DNA of 33,515 nt from Sperchopsis tessellata (Eukaryota > Arthropoda > Insecta > Coleoptera > Hydrophilidae). The notes beneath the pieces are model-generated. The model ran no database searches. It saw only the letters and a program-made list of their open reading frames with translations, and had not been told where the DNA came from. The translations under genes were made by a program, and so were the position numbers. The stretch covers positions 1 to 33,515 of the forward strand of contig JAWQRN010000231.1 in the NCBI GenBank assembly GCA_033557685.1. The letters run 5' to 3'. This document shows, one piece after another, positions 13,075 through 23,282 of this stretch. The stretch's first letter is position 1, and every line of letters starts with the position of its first letter.

Positions 13075-13126
<52 letters not shown>

Positions 13127-14987
13127 GTACAGATGCTTTCGTGGGTGTAATATGCTGGATATGATTTTTGAGTTTTATCCCACGTATGTGCTTCTTCGTT
13201 CTCTGAGAAGAACGAGCTTTTTGATAAGCTTTCGGTCGATATCCTTAGCGACAAAGCGAGCAAATGACTATCATCTCGGGTATTTACAGAAAACTGGCCG
13301 TTTTTATATTTCTACAGCTTCCTGTAAATGAAAACAATGAAATATACTTAAAACACCGAACTTTACGGGTAGCTGTAGAAATTGAAAAACGGCCGAAAAG
13401 GACACGTCCCTACAACCGAATGCGCCAATCACAACACACGCTTACATAAATCTCACCAATCACCATGCAGTGGAAATTGGCAGAGAATATATAAGTCCAT
13501 CACTTAACGAATGTAAGTCATTTGCTCGCTATGTCTCTGACTAGCCCATCTCATGATGGCTGAAGGATATCGGCTGAAAGTTTATCAAAAAGCTTGTTCT
13601 TCTCAGAACGAAGAAGCACATACATGTGATAGAACTCGAAAATCATCTGTTGCTTATATACATATTTATATATATAGAGGGTGAGTCATCTAAGATGGAT
13701 TCTTCTGTAGCTCCTAAACCAGTAAAGATAAAATAAAAGGTTAAATATAAAAGCTTAATTCGTTAAGTGCCATAATGTAAAATTATTTTCATTATAAACA
13801 ACGTTAATATTTTTATTAGAACACCTTATTTTTAGACAATATAATCCCCTTCTTTATTCGCTATATAATGTTTTGTTTTTTGAATTTGGATGCATAGTTG
13901 CCTAGTTATTGTTTTCTAAAAAAATGACAGTCGCACCTGTATTTTAAAAATTTAATATCCAAGTCATTTCTTCACATCTTTACAATTTTTTTAAATAGAA
14001 GTAAAGTGGAGATATAATTATATCAGCTGGTCTTTTTTAATTCTGATTACTACATACAGTGGATTCGAATAACTTAAAATAAAACTGTTTAGGGGTGTGC
14101 AAATTTTCATTGACACCCAGTATTTTACTCCAAGAGTAAATGAACACATTTTTGTACTTCAAATCAAATTAGAAAGGTTTTAATAAAATGTAACGATGAA
14201 ACGTACCCACAGAAATATGAGCTCTCCCAGCATACTTGGTAGATATTTCTCCTAGAAGTTCCAGAGACCAAGTACTAATAATTGGGGCCCAAGCATCTGC
14301 ATTTCCAGAAACGAAGCTGCATAGCACTGTATGCACTTCGGCAACAGTTGTTTCTTCACATTCTGATACTACCGGAAGTTCTCCAGTAGCTATTTCAGTC
14401 TAGAATACAATAAATAAATTAAAGTAGGTATTAAATGAATTACATGCAACTGTTAAAAGAATAAGTTAAACTAATTTGTAATGAAGATGATTTGGAAATC
14501 TTGCTGTATTTGTTATTTTTAATAATGCCCATAGTTAATTACTGTCCATCAGATGTTTCTAGTAAACATCGGAATGGCAATGGATATTAGGACGAGGTGA
14601 AGCTTTAAAAAACGGTTTAAAATATAAAAGTAAAGTCTAAGAATATATTAATATTATGATCTTCTTGGTCAAAATATGGATTGTGAGTATAAATTGAATT
14701 AAGAAAAGTATACAAAATAACTTGTGAAGGAGAAACTTGTAAAAGTATGTAAATTATTTACAAACCTCAATTCTGGTAACATAATTTTGAGCTGCAGTGT
14801 CGAATACAGTACAAAAGTACTCCAAAACTGCATCTCGGGCTGCTGGGAGATTTTTCAGTAGATTAAGAGCAGTTTTAGTGAGATCCAAGGGGTTACATTG
14901 TACTGTTTTAGTAGCTCCTCCAATAAAAATTCTTAACTCTGACATCAAATCTTGTGCAACAAGTCTAACTGTAGGCTGGGACAACAT
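6025..14987 (-). CDS. IntS5: Integrator complex subunit 5 (IntS5), 13 coding exons, complete
   Basis: Coding exons in transcript order (plus-strand coordinates): 14987-14766, 14399-14207, 12576-12451, 12369-12134, 12055-11917, 11267-11188, 10318-10171, 10111-9941, 9868-9601, 7858-7602, 7542-6947, 6613-6302, 6246-6025. All borders are GT-AG and phases agree throughout, giving 2970 nt (989 residues; human INTS5 is 1019). Segments collinear with vertebrate INTS5 as I know it: LKNLPAARDAVLEYF (exon 1), LNETLQLWMSCRATRTLIDI (exon 3), HSPNFDWVVAHVGSCFPNTV and ITRVLSCGLKDFC plus SVVGILGHLAGSH (exon 4), ATVPFLLQLSNLSPTLL (exon 5), RPALCFCSVLIRAL and ALGQLLPPPL (exon 12), QRNIETVGHLFS (exon 13). The protein is a helical-repeat scaffold subunit of Integrator, a nuclear complex that cleaves snRNA 3' ends and attenuates RNA polymerase II. 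In family knowledge INTS5 belongs to the backbone that holds the PP2A-linked INTS8. No in-frame stop occurs in the joined exons. Intron 10 is only 59 nt. Confidence 0.95.
6247..6301 (-). other. IntS5 intron 12 (55 nt)
   Basis: A short intron between donor GTATGA and an acceptor ending TTTTAG. Removing it joins the HE of exon 12 to IVSILRECIW of exon 13 in phase 0. Such 50-60-nt introns are typical of insects. Confidence 0.85.
7543..7601 (-). other. IntS5 intron 10 (59 nt mini-intron)
   Basis: Donor GTATAAC and acceptor ATTTTTTAG. Splicing in phase 1 joins CCSET to ERILRLHAF and keeps the INTS5 reading frame. Without the intron the region looks like a frameshift at the run of five A's at 7587-7591. 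The intron explains it better. Confidence 0.85.
7859..9600 (-). other. IntS5 intron 9 (1.7 kb), mostly unassigned
   Basis: The intron joins exon 9 (ending LLK) to exon 10 (WEKSNRIAILR). Apart from the 18-bp minisatellite at 8106-8193, I recognise no element. A 96-residue open frame at 7899-8189 runs into the minisatellite and has no recognisable domain. Confidence 0.6.
8106..8193. repeat. 18-bp tandem repeat rich in GATC
   Basis: Three near-perfect copies of GATCCAGGATCGATCTTT (8123-8140, 8141-8158, 8159-8176), flanked by a degenerate copy on each side. Each unit holds two to three GATC palindromes. It lies in intron 9 of IntS5. Confidence 0.9.
10540..10790 (+). mobile_element. LINE RNase H domain fragment in IntS5 intron 6
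   Basis: The plus-strand frame at 10589-10789 contains VSMVLGHEGIACNEKLDRLA. This matches the motif W-V-P-G-H-x-G-I-x-G-N-E-x-A-D-x-L-A at the end of RNase H domains in non-LTR retrotransposons, with an initial Trp changed to Met. The domain is broken upstream by stops. It lies antisense to IntS5. Confidence 0.65.
12717..12945. repeat. Probable dispersed-repeat fragment in IntS5 intron 2
   Basis: Higher-GC sequence with phrases such as CACACCAGGGAATTTTGTG and a following CTTTAACGTG. It resembles dispersed repeats of metazoan genomes that carry a TTTAACGTG box. I cannot name the family. It stands out from its AT-rich surroundings. Confidence 0.35.
13009..13029. repeat. (TA)n microsatellite
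   Basis: About ten TA units, left of the segment with CCAAAACCGGTCGC at 13057-13070. Confidence 0.9.
13082..13122. repeat. (TA)n microsatellite
   Basis: About twenty TA units directly before the left arm of the foldback element. Confidence 0.95.
13123..13660. mobile_element. Foldback-type element with long inverted arms inside (TA)n
   Basis: Left arm 13161-13268 and right arm 13517-13646 are inverted copies with high identity. Shared blocks include GTATGTGCTTCTTCGTTCT, AGCTTTTTGATAA, GATATCCTT and AGCGAGCAAATGAC; the right arm has about 23 extra bases. A second nested pair (13296-13328 and 13362-13394) shares GGCCGTTTTT and TTTCTACAGCT. The element is bounded by TA-rich tracts on both sides. 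Near 13483 there is a TATATAA box preceded by CCAAT motifs. No coding capacity is visible. It is a non-autonomous element; the superfamily is unknown. Confidence 0.75.
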
Positions 14988-15307
14988 TTCGAATATGTAA
15001 ATTATATTTACTGTTTTAAAACCGTATTTAACGTGTATTCATCGTATTTACAAACATCTGAATGTTAGGTTAAATTACTAGACGTCGGTTGTCATTTTTC
15101 TGGTATTGCTTTCAAAGTAATCCTGTAGATGGCAGGCAATAAAAAATTATCTTGACGTTTGGAATTACTTTTGACAAATGGAAGAAGATAGAAGATAATT
15201 TTATTGTTTAAAAATACGAAGCGGTGCTGATAAGCGCGTTTTATTCAAATAGTTGAGTCATAATGTGATTAAATTCTCAGGTAGCTCATGAAATCAAATA
15301 TTAAACT
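14988..15307. promoter_or_regulatory. Divergent promoter region between IntS5 and the NIPA gene
   Basis: The IntS5 start codon at 14987 (minus) faces the NIPA gene on the plus strand. A strong donor, GTAAGT at 15308-15313, could end a NIPA 5' UTR exon. If so, both genes start within about 300 bp. No TATA box or initiator could be assigned with confidence. The arrangement, not a motif, supports the call. Confidence 0.5.
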
Positions 15308-15883
15308 GTAAGTACGTATAATTTACATATATTTGTTTTGTAACAGAAAGCTAGGTTTTTTCACTTAATCTTAGCTCTTTAGCAATAATTTCTTCTCTTT
15401 CAATTTTTAAACACAGATATTTACCTAATTTGTGGTCATCGAGTCTCTTTAAATGCTTGTTAATTATATAATGTTAACTAAATCATAACAGTTAAATAAT
15501 TTAAAATCGTTCATGAATCTTTTAGCTTATTTCTTCATTAATTATCCCGTGCAATACACCATAAGTCATCATATCTACCTACAACTTAACATTACTGATC
15601 TAAGGTGCTTACGAACCTTATTTGAACTCTGGCAGTAGCTAGGAATCTTTCTTTTATTACAAGGAAAACTATATGAATTTCAAAAACGTGACCATTGAAT
15701 AATATATTTCCTTTTGTATATAAATGAACATTGATTCTTCTTCAAAGATTCTTTTACAGTCAGCAATCATCGTATGAATATATCTCTTTTAACATTTTTC
15801 ATTGCACAGATAAGTATGTTCTTATATTATAAATCTTAGGACTAAATATCTATAGTGCATATACTTTGGAAATATTTTTTAAG
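15308..15883 (+). other. Possible 5' UTR intron of the NIPA gene
   Basis: A consensus donor GTAAGT at 15308 and an acceptor TTTTTTAAG ending at 15883 would place the first exon upstream of 15308. An ATG at 15288 would then be out of frame with NIPA and form an overlapping upstream ORF. This is unusual and makes the exact exon uncertain. Confidence 0.35.
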
Positions 15884-15907
15884 GTACAATCAGATAATTG
15901 GCTTAAA

Positions 15908-18900
15908 ATGGAATTTACCAGTACAACGAAAGCTTCAGTACCCTTGCAAAATCCTATTGGGGAGACTGATTTCTACATTGGACTATGTTTGGCCATTAGC
16001 TCGACTGCTTTTATCGGCTCTAGTTTTATAATAAAAAAGAGAGCTTTAATACATTTGAATCGAGCTGGAGCGTTACGAGCTGGATCTGGAGGCTTCGGTT
16101 ATTTAAAAGAATGGATTTGGTGGCTGGGGCTTTTAACAAGTAAGTTTTCATATTTATATATATTTTTTTATAAATAATTATGCTCATTTGTAAAACCAAG
16201 CTTGTTTTGTTTTGAATTTAATAAAATCTAGTTGGCTGGTTTTTGATATATCTATGTATGTGATGTTATGGATGAAGATGCTTCCATAAGCTCATAGCTT
16301 TTCAGATTTGTTCCTTAGAGCAGTCCTACATGTGATGAGAGTATTGGGAAACCCCATGAGTCTGGGAGTGAATTTGCTAAACACTTGGCATTTATTATTA
16401 AATTGAGTATGGATCTGGTGTTTTCCTCGACAGACTTAAGCAAGCCCTAGTTAAACTGATTCAGAAGAAGGGAGACAATTTAAGAAACTACCTACAAATT
16501 GCCCTTCTTTCTACCATTCAGCATTAATAAAAATGAACTTGGAGGAAGAATAAATCGTAAGCCGAGGACAGTGTAGTTTCACTCAACTCAGAAGTATGGA
16601 CTGCAATAGTAGATATTCTGAACAGTGTTATTGGGTCAATTAACACCACAATAAAAACAGCATGTTTTCATCTTGACATATTCAAAGATTTTGACAGCCT
16701 TGACAATGGCAGATGTTTGGAAAACTGAAAACTGATTGAGTCCCCAAGGTAACAATGGAGCTGTTAAAAAACCACCTGTGCCTGTTCTTTTGGTTTGGCT
16801 TGTTGTCAGAATATGAGTGTTCATAATATACATGATGATACATCTGTACTGTTAGGGAGAGACACTGTGGACCAGCTTCGGATGAACATCACTAAAAATG
16901 TAAGCTTGATGTTATGGTTTCACCAAAACAACTTAAAGCTTAATAGTAATAAAATCACTATAATATTATACTCCCATCAGACCAGAATCAATGAACATAT
17001 TGATTGAAAATGATGTACCTACCTTAGATCAATCCACTAGCTTGCTTGGAGTGCACCTTGACAAACATCTCTACTGAAAAACATGAGATAATCAATTTGT
17101 TATCTTCCCGAAACGGAATTCTCTTACGACGTCAAAACACTGATCAATTAAATAAGGACAGAAGTGGCATTCTTTGCTTACCACACTTATATTTCCATGC
17201 CAGGCTCTATTATGGTGGAGTGTTCTGGGGCAACTGGGTAACAACATAAACACACAAAATATTTAAAATACAAAAGAACTGCATCAGAAACCTAATCAAT
17301 TTAGCTGCAATGGAGTAACATAGATCTACTTTAATAGATACAGGCTGGTTACCTTAGCTGAAATCTTTATCACGCTCTGTACTATATTCAGGAAACTAGG
17401 GAAGACTATGTTAACAATCAATCCAAGCAGCATAGTTTTAATACTACTCAATGTGAGTGCTGTGCTAGGTCTAGCAGTCGTATACTCACGTAACCATATT
17501 CCCAGTGTCAAATTTACCATTGAAAATATTTAAGAATATAATGTGAAAAGCTTTAGTTGATGAATATTTCCGTTGTGACAGCCCTGAAGTATTTTTCCCG
17601 GGCTTTTAAAACAAATTGTGGCTACTTCTTCGTTTTGAAGGCTTACATTTTTTGTTGACATCATTTTTGAATTTATTTTTTTGATTTGATGCTACTTTTA
17701 CTATTGTATTTTTATTATTTATGTTAGAAATTTGATTAAAGTAAATTTCAAGGCAAAGCGACCCAGTGAATTTTTCAATACAGCAATCAATTTTTAGTCA
17801 AATTTCTAAAATAAATGTTCATCTGCTGCCAAGGAGCATCAAACTGTAATTTTATGTTAGTATTAATTGTTATTACTGTTAGTTTACATCTCATACTCAT
17901 TGGTCAATTGTACCAATAAAGCTCAATCTATTACTTAAAACCAAGGTCTTTTTGTGTGAGGTTCATGTGAGCTTTTGGCTAAGGAATTTCAATTATTCTT
18001 TTTTTTTCATCAAAGGATATTACCCTATAGATGTGTTATCATATTTTTTTTCAATTAGTTAACACATTTATTTTAGATGGAAAATTTAATTTTCCAGCCT
18101 GTCGATATAACTCGTGGTCATTATATCTATGCATTACTGGAGAATTGAAGTGAAGTGAAAATTCTATCAAATTTCGACAGTTGGTAAATTGAGAATCACT
18201 TGTTGAAATTAAATAAAACTGTCTCTACTAACAAGGTTGCATATGTTTCAAAAGTAATTTAAGCAAAATTAAGGAATAACATTGATAAATGATGGCGAAT
18301 TTTGTATAAATATTGTTGCGTAATATTAGATTTTTTCTTCTTGGCCCTTTTCAAAGGCTAAAACAATTTAATGAAAAGTTAGACAGCTTTGTGCCTTGTG
18401 TATTTTCTAGCTTGATACTGCACCGTTGTTATTTTGTTGGAATTCATTTCTTCACCATCTCCTACTCAAAGCACAACTTCTCCACTTTATTGTATCTCTG
18501 GCAATCTCACAAGCAGTATGCCACATCGTCCCATTGTCCTGAAATTCCCTTTCAAAATATTTTCTCCTTGTCTGCAGGTCTTCCCGGTGTTCTACTACAT
18601 CGCATCTCAATGTGATTTTCTCAGTGTATGCCTGATCTACTTCCATTATCTTTTAATTGATAGTACTTTTTAAATGCTCCCTATTAGATATCCATTTTCT
18701 ATTCAATATCTTTCTAAATCACCTGTTCACAAACACCTGCAGCCTGCTCACAAGAGTCTCTGCACATTAGACTTTACAAGGCATTGATTGTAGCAAACAA
18801 AAGGCTACAAAATCATATAATTGAAATTAAGTGTATTGGTTTTTATTAACTGTATTTTCTTTTGTAGTGGGTGTTGGAGAATTTGCCAATTTCGCAGCGT

Positions 18901-20028
18901 ACGCATTTGCACCAGCTTCTTTGGTTACACCACTAGGAGCTCTAAGTGTCCTAGTTTCGGCAGTATTAGCGTCGAAATATTTAAACGAGAAACTCAACCT
19001 ACTAGGAAAAGTTAGTATACTATATTTTAATTAAACATTTTAACCACGTTCATAAAAAAATGTACGATTAGAAGAAAAAAAAACACTTTATTGTTTGTTT
19101 TTTAAATAAAAGAAACTATTTGAATTGTCCTCATATATATCAGAATTACAAACCTACAATTGCTGGTAAATTTTTTAACATGCCCTTTTTTGAATTACTC
19201 TTCATAATTAAAAAGTGGACCATACAAATGTAAAACAAAGAAGATTTAGTTCAAAACTGCTTTTTTTGTATTTCAAAGATTATTTGTTTAACATTTATGA
19301 TAAAGCAAATATAATATTAAATAATATTAATAACTTAATTAATTTTTTAGTTGGGTTGTGTCCTCTGCATTTTGGGATCAACAATAATTGTTATTCACTC
19401 TCCGAAAGAAGAAGAAGTAGAATCTCTCAAAGACTTGTTGGATAAACTGCAAGAACCACTATTCATCTCTTACATATTCCTAGTAGTAGTCACGGCTTTT
19501 ATGATAAGCTTCTACTTTGGACCAAAATACGGAAGTCAAAACGTCACTGTCTACTTAATATTGTGTTCAGCCATCGGAAGCTTAACTGTGATGTCTTGCA
19601 AAGGCCTTGGTCTGGCTATAAAAGAAACCCTATCGGGAAGAACAAATGACCTTACAAACTGGTTAACTTATGCTTTTTTCATAACCGTAGTAATTTGCGT
19701 TTTTGTTCAAATGAATTATTTGAATAAAGCTTTGGATTTGTTCAATACAAGCATAGTTACCCCTGTGTACTACGTGTTTTTTACCACTTTAGTTATTATA
19801 GCTTCTAGTATATTGTTTAAGGAATGGTCGAGCTTGAAAGCTGAGGATGTTTTAGGCAGCTTGTGTGGCTTCTTCATTGTTATTATCGCTATATTTTTAT
19901 TGAATGCCTTTAAAGACATGGACATCAGTTTTTGTGACGTGCGCAGTATTCTGAAACCCAAACATGAGGCTTTGAATAGAAATCATGATAAGTACAACTA
20001 TGAGACGATTTTATCTAGAACTATATGA
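15908..20028 (+). CDS. NIPA/spichthyin-type magnesium transporter, three coding exons
   Basis: Coding exons are 15908-16139, 18868-19010 and 19351-20028, with GT-AG borders and matching phases. Together they make 1053 nt (350 residues; human NIPA2 is 360). The protein follows NIPA2 closely: DFYIGLCLAISSTAFIGSSF (residues 21-40, TM1), YLKEWIWWLGLL, GEFANFAAYAFAPASLVTPL, GALSVLVSAVLASKYLNEKL, ILGSTIIVIHSPKEEEVESL, CKGLGLAIKETL, QMNYLNKALDLFNTSIVTPV and YYVFFTTLVI, then a last TM before LLNAFKDMDIS. Hydrophobic segments are consistent with about nine TMs. The family (DUF803/Mg_trans_NIPA) moves Mg2+ at the plasma membrane and early endosomes. The Drosophila member spichthyin restrains BMP signalling at synapses. 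The ATG at 15908 has a good context (AAAATGG), and the product aligns with known starts. An upstream acceptor at 15883 suggests a 5' UTR exon. Confidence 0.95.
16440..17935 (+). mobile_element. Decayed LINE (jockey/CR1-like RT) in NIPA coding intron 1
   Basis: In plus-strand frames with stops, IQKKGDNLRNYLQIALLSTI (near 16460-16520) matches the FKKGDxxxxxNYRPISLLST region of RT. A further segment contains IHDDTSVLLGRDTVDQL (near 16828), where the catalytic YADD now reads IHDD. It is followed by WFHQNNLKLNSNKITIILY. Next come LLGVHLDKHLYW-like and LYYGGVFWGN segments (near 17040-17230), then an I-x-K-I-Q-K-like stretch near 17270. An AATAAA at 17915-17920 near the presumed 3' end resembles a retrotransposon tail. 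It is same-sense with the host gene and non-functional. Confidence 0.8.
18440..18650 (-). mobile_element. Possible LINE C-terminal fragment in NIPA coding intron 1
   Basis: A minus-strand frame reads ...MWHTACEIARDTIKWRSC, resembling the W-x-R-x-A-x-D-R-x-x-W-R ending of RTE-like LINE polyproteins. It is short and degenerate, so it could be chance. Confidence 0.4.
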
Positions 20029-20368
20029 CAAAACGTGAAGGATGTGTAGGAGGATAGTCAATCTCTAACTTAGTATTAAGTTTTGGCAAAGGGCTAATTT
20101 TCAGTATCCAGGTATTTGCTTACCACAACTAAATTTTAAAAATATTTATGTTACCTAAATATTTTATTATTAGTTTTTTATGAAGAAAATTTCGATAGTC
20201 GGGCTTATAAATATATGCCTTGAAATCTGAAGTTTCCCTTATATTTATTCCTGTAATTGTTCCAATCTTAAACCTTCTCTTGTGTAACAAAGTGTTAAAG
20301 TTCGACAATGCATGTAGTTCTTGATGTAAGAACCTTGGTTTATGAACATTCGCTATAATGAACATCAT

Positions 20369-20423
20369 AATAAAAGTTCTCTCTATTTTATGCAATAAGC
20401 TGTAATGTAAATATTATAATAAA
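20369..20423 (+). promoter_or_regulatory. Candidate polyadenylation signals of the NIPA gene
   Basis: AATAAA at 20369-20374 and again at 20418-20423, about 340 and 390 nt past the stop. Further AATAAA motifs near 22420 would allow a longer 3' UTR; transcripts would be needed to choose. Confidence 0.5.
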
Positions 20424-20518
20424 ACATTTCATATGAGCCAATCAATGTTTAGTATACATGGTTTGCATACACTGAAATTACTGCTAAAATTTACACAGTT
20501 TATTGTAACGTATTTGAT

Positions 20519-20572
20519 ACAAAAATGTATTTGCTACAAAAATATATTTGCTACAAAAATGTATTTGCTACA
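20519..20572. repeat. 17-bp tandem repeat
   Basis: Three copies of ACAAAAATGTATTTGCT (one with an ATATA variant) and partial copies at both ends, just beyond the likely NIPA poly(A) sites. Confidence 0.85.
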
Positions 20573-21144
20573 ACATACATTTTCTTAAGCTTTACATCTG
20601 CTTGTGTTGAAATCATCTACTATATTTGTCTATGAGATCATCTTTTCCTTGATCTGGAATGTCTATAATTGTCAATTTAACCTATTTTATATAGTTTTTT
20701 CTGATGTATTTGTCCAAAAAATACAATATTTTTTACTCCATTTGTAACAAATTTTGGAATGGATGTATAGGTAATAAACGGAACAGGATGAGGACTAGTA
20801 CTTAAATTGAGAACTCCTTGCGTAGCAAACTAGACTACCCCAGTGTGCAAACTTAGTTTCCAAAACTATATTTCACAATTTTATATAAAATTTTTAATTA
20901 ATGTTCTGCATACATAACTACAATTTGAAAGTGTAAATTCTAAAATATTTGTCTGAGATTGGGCTTCAATAAAAAAGTATTAAATATGGTTCTCATAATA
21001 TTGAAAAATGATTGTTATACAATATTTTAATTCAATTACGTTTTAAGACATTTTAAGGATAGAATATTTTTTTGATCTCACAATTTTATGATTATTTTTT
21101 GTATTCTTTAAAGATTATTACGTAATTTTTATAGATGATATATA

Positions 21145-21774
21145 TTAACCCGCTAGCCACGGGCGATTTTTAATATTTCTATAGATTATCGCACGCAATT
21201 TTTTATTGTTATTTATAATAATTATAAGAATTATATTAATTGAATATAAACAGAAAAACAAAAATGTAAGAATAGTAGTAATTTTATCGAAATTTAGTGT
21301 ACATTATACGGGAAATATAATTATCGCATTAAATAGAGAAAACATTTGACTAATAATTTTTGTATGGTATATCTTGAAGCAAGGTTCCATATACAAACCA
21401 ACATTGCAATCCTCACACTAGGATCTTGCCTCTCTTCGTATTTTTTTCCAGCGACACTTTTTTTGGAACAGCATATAGCGCAGAACTCACTTGCCAAATA
21501 TAATGTAAATGGCTCAATTGCTGTTGTACACCTAATTATAAATTGTATAGGATGCATAATGTGTTAGTTAACACGTCGTAAGTTGCTCGTAGACGCGAAG
21601 TAAGTTCTCATATCTTATTATTTTTGTAAGGAAAAGATATGAGAATGGAGAAATATTGTCTCCGGATGCCCAAATATCCTAAAAATTATATGCTACGCGA
21701 TAATAGTGTACCTTGCAGAATTGTATATATTAAGTGAAACGCGCTATCTACGATGCCCACGGCTGGAGGGTTAA
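21145..21774. mobile_element. piggyBac-like MITE with TTAA ends
   Basis: TTAA (21145-21148) is followed by CCCGCTAGCCACGGGC. The other end, reversed, reads TTAA then CCCTCCAGCCGTGGGC (21774-21755). Twelve of sixteen terminal bases match, and a second similar block (TAGATTATCGC / TAGATAGCGC) lies inside each end. TTAA target duplication with CCC-starting termini is the hallmark of piggyBac elements. The 622-bp interior has no transposase. Two overlapping short frames (21321-21567) match nothing I recognise. A perfect 12-bp hairpin lies at 21605-21645. Confidence 0.75.
21605..21645. repeat. Perfect 12-bp hairpin inside the MITE
   Basis: TTCTCATATCTT (21605-21616) and its exact complement AAGATATGAGAA (21634-21645) are separated by 17 bases. 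Confidence 0.85.
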
Positions 21775-23260
21775 AAGATTTTATTTCTGCCCTTAATCTG
21801 AACCATATACATATACAAAAGAGTTATGTACTGCTACAGCGTGTAAAAGCTATGAAATTAATTTTCAGAGTGGTAAAATTCTCATTGGCCAGTGTGGTGA
21901 TTTGTTTATTCTATGCAGACGGGCATAGTATCATTGAAACTAAATGACTAGCAGTGTTGATGGTCAAACGAGAAAAGCTGTAAATTTGTTTCTCGATAAC
22001 TAATGATCTTTTTTGGAATGTATATTATGAATAATAATACATTTAGAAGCTAAAATTCGTATCTTCTCTAAATAATTTTTTTTGTCAATTGTGTAAACTA
22101 CATGCAAACCAATTGGTAGCTACCAAAGACTATTCAATAATATTATGTAGCAAATAGTGTTTGATTTTATAATAAAAAAATGATTTTGAGACAGCATTTG
22201 ACTAATGCTAGTTCATTATTTAAGTTTTCAAAAGGTGCACTGAACAGTACGGCATTGGCTTTGTTCCTGTCAAAAACACAATCAAATGCTGTGTTTTCTA
22301 GAAAAAGTACCAGTTAAGATTTTTTAAAATCTAATCTGAACATTGATATTGTATTTTAAGTGTTATATATTTTTGTATATATGTAAATAATTTTGTAAAT
22401 ATTAAACTGGTAATTTTTAAAATAAATATATTTTTATAAATAGTTGTTTTTTTCTTAGCCTTGTTCAGAAGAAATAAAGAAAGTACACATATAATTATTA
22501 GTTTTTATTATCAATAGTATTTGTAAGGTCTTTATCACTTTAAATTTCATATTAATAATATTAAACTATTCTCTGTCCATAAAATAATGATATCATTGTG
22601 ACAACCAGTTCTACCTTCTTATTTTCATACATTTACTAAAATAAATTTTTGGCCATGTATGTCAACTTTTTTACCACTTTTTTTTGGAAACGACCTCTAC
22701 TTTGAAATTTTAAACAGAACACAGTATATTTCTACATATTTGAAATTTAATAAAAATCAAAAAGCATCCGGTAGTACATGAAAGTAGGATACATTCTGAT
22801 TGATCTTTTGGTGCGTTTGACATTGTTCGTCCTGAACTATAAATTTGTGTAATTTCTTCTTTAATTTTTTCCATAATAGGTCACAAGCACATTCAGGTCT
22901 TTGGAGAGTTGGCCAAGATATTATCCGTGGTGCGTGATGAGACACAGAGTACTACATATATAATCTTTATACAAATCACTAGCAATTGTATTCTTTTTTA
23001 GATATTTATTCATTTTGGGTGTATAAATTGTGATCTAAAATACTAATAATTCGTAACTGTAGCTCTATTAACTGATAACTATCAGGTAATTTTATTTTGA
23101 AAAAGAGGTAAAAATGGTATCAATATGTTATAGACAGAGTTCACATGCAGAAACTTAAAAAAAATTATATTTGTTTACAAATACATAAAGTAAAAAGTAT
23201 CTTCGAGGAACATTATTCTAAGGTTCAAAAAGTTATTTCTCTAGGAAGGACACCTTGTGC
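21775..23260. other. Intergenic, nothing recognised
   Basis: AT-rich DNA between the MITE and the E63-1-like gene, with no supported coding frame. AATAAA motifs near 22420 and 22485 could serve a long NIPA transcript. Confidence 0.5.
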
Positions 23261-23264
23261 TGCT

Positions 23265-23270
23265 TTTATT
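23265..23270 (-). promoter_or_regulatory. Likely polyadenylation signal of the E63-1-like gene
   Basis: AATAAA on the minus strand, 12 nt past the stop codon at 23283. This is very close to the stop, so a later signal may also be used. Confidence 0.45.
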
Positions 23271-23282
23271 TAAAATTCACTC

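Noticed and set aside
13053..13449. Open frames across the (TA)n and foldback arms
   Set aside because: They encode Ile-Tyr repeats from the microsatellite and follow the inverted arms; no protein signal.
18313..18673. Plus-strand frames of 79-100 codons in the NIPA intron
   Set aside because: They are antisense shadows of a minus-strand LINE-like reading and carry no recognised domain.
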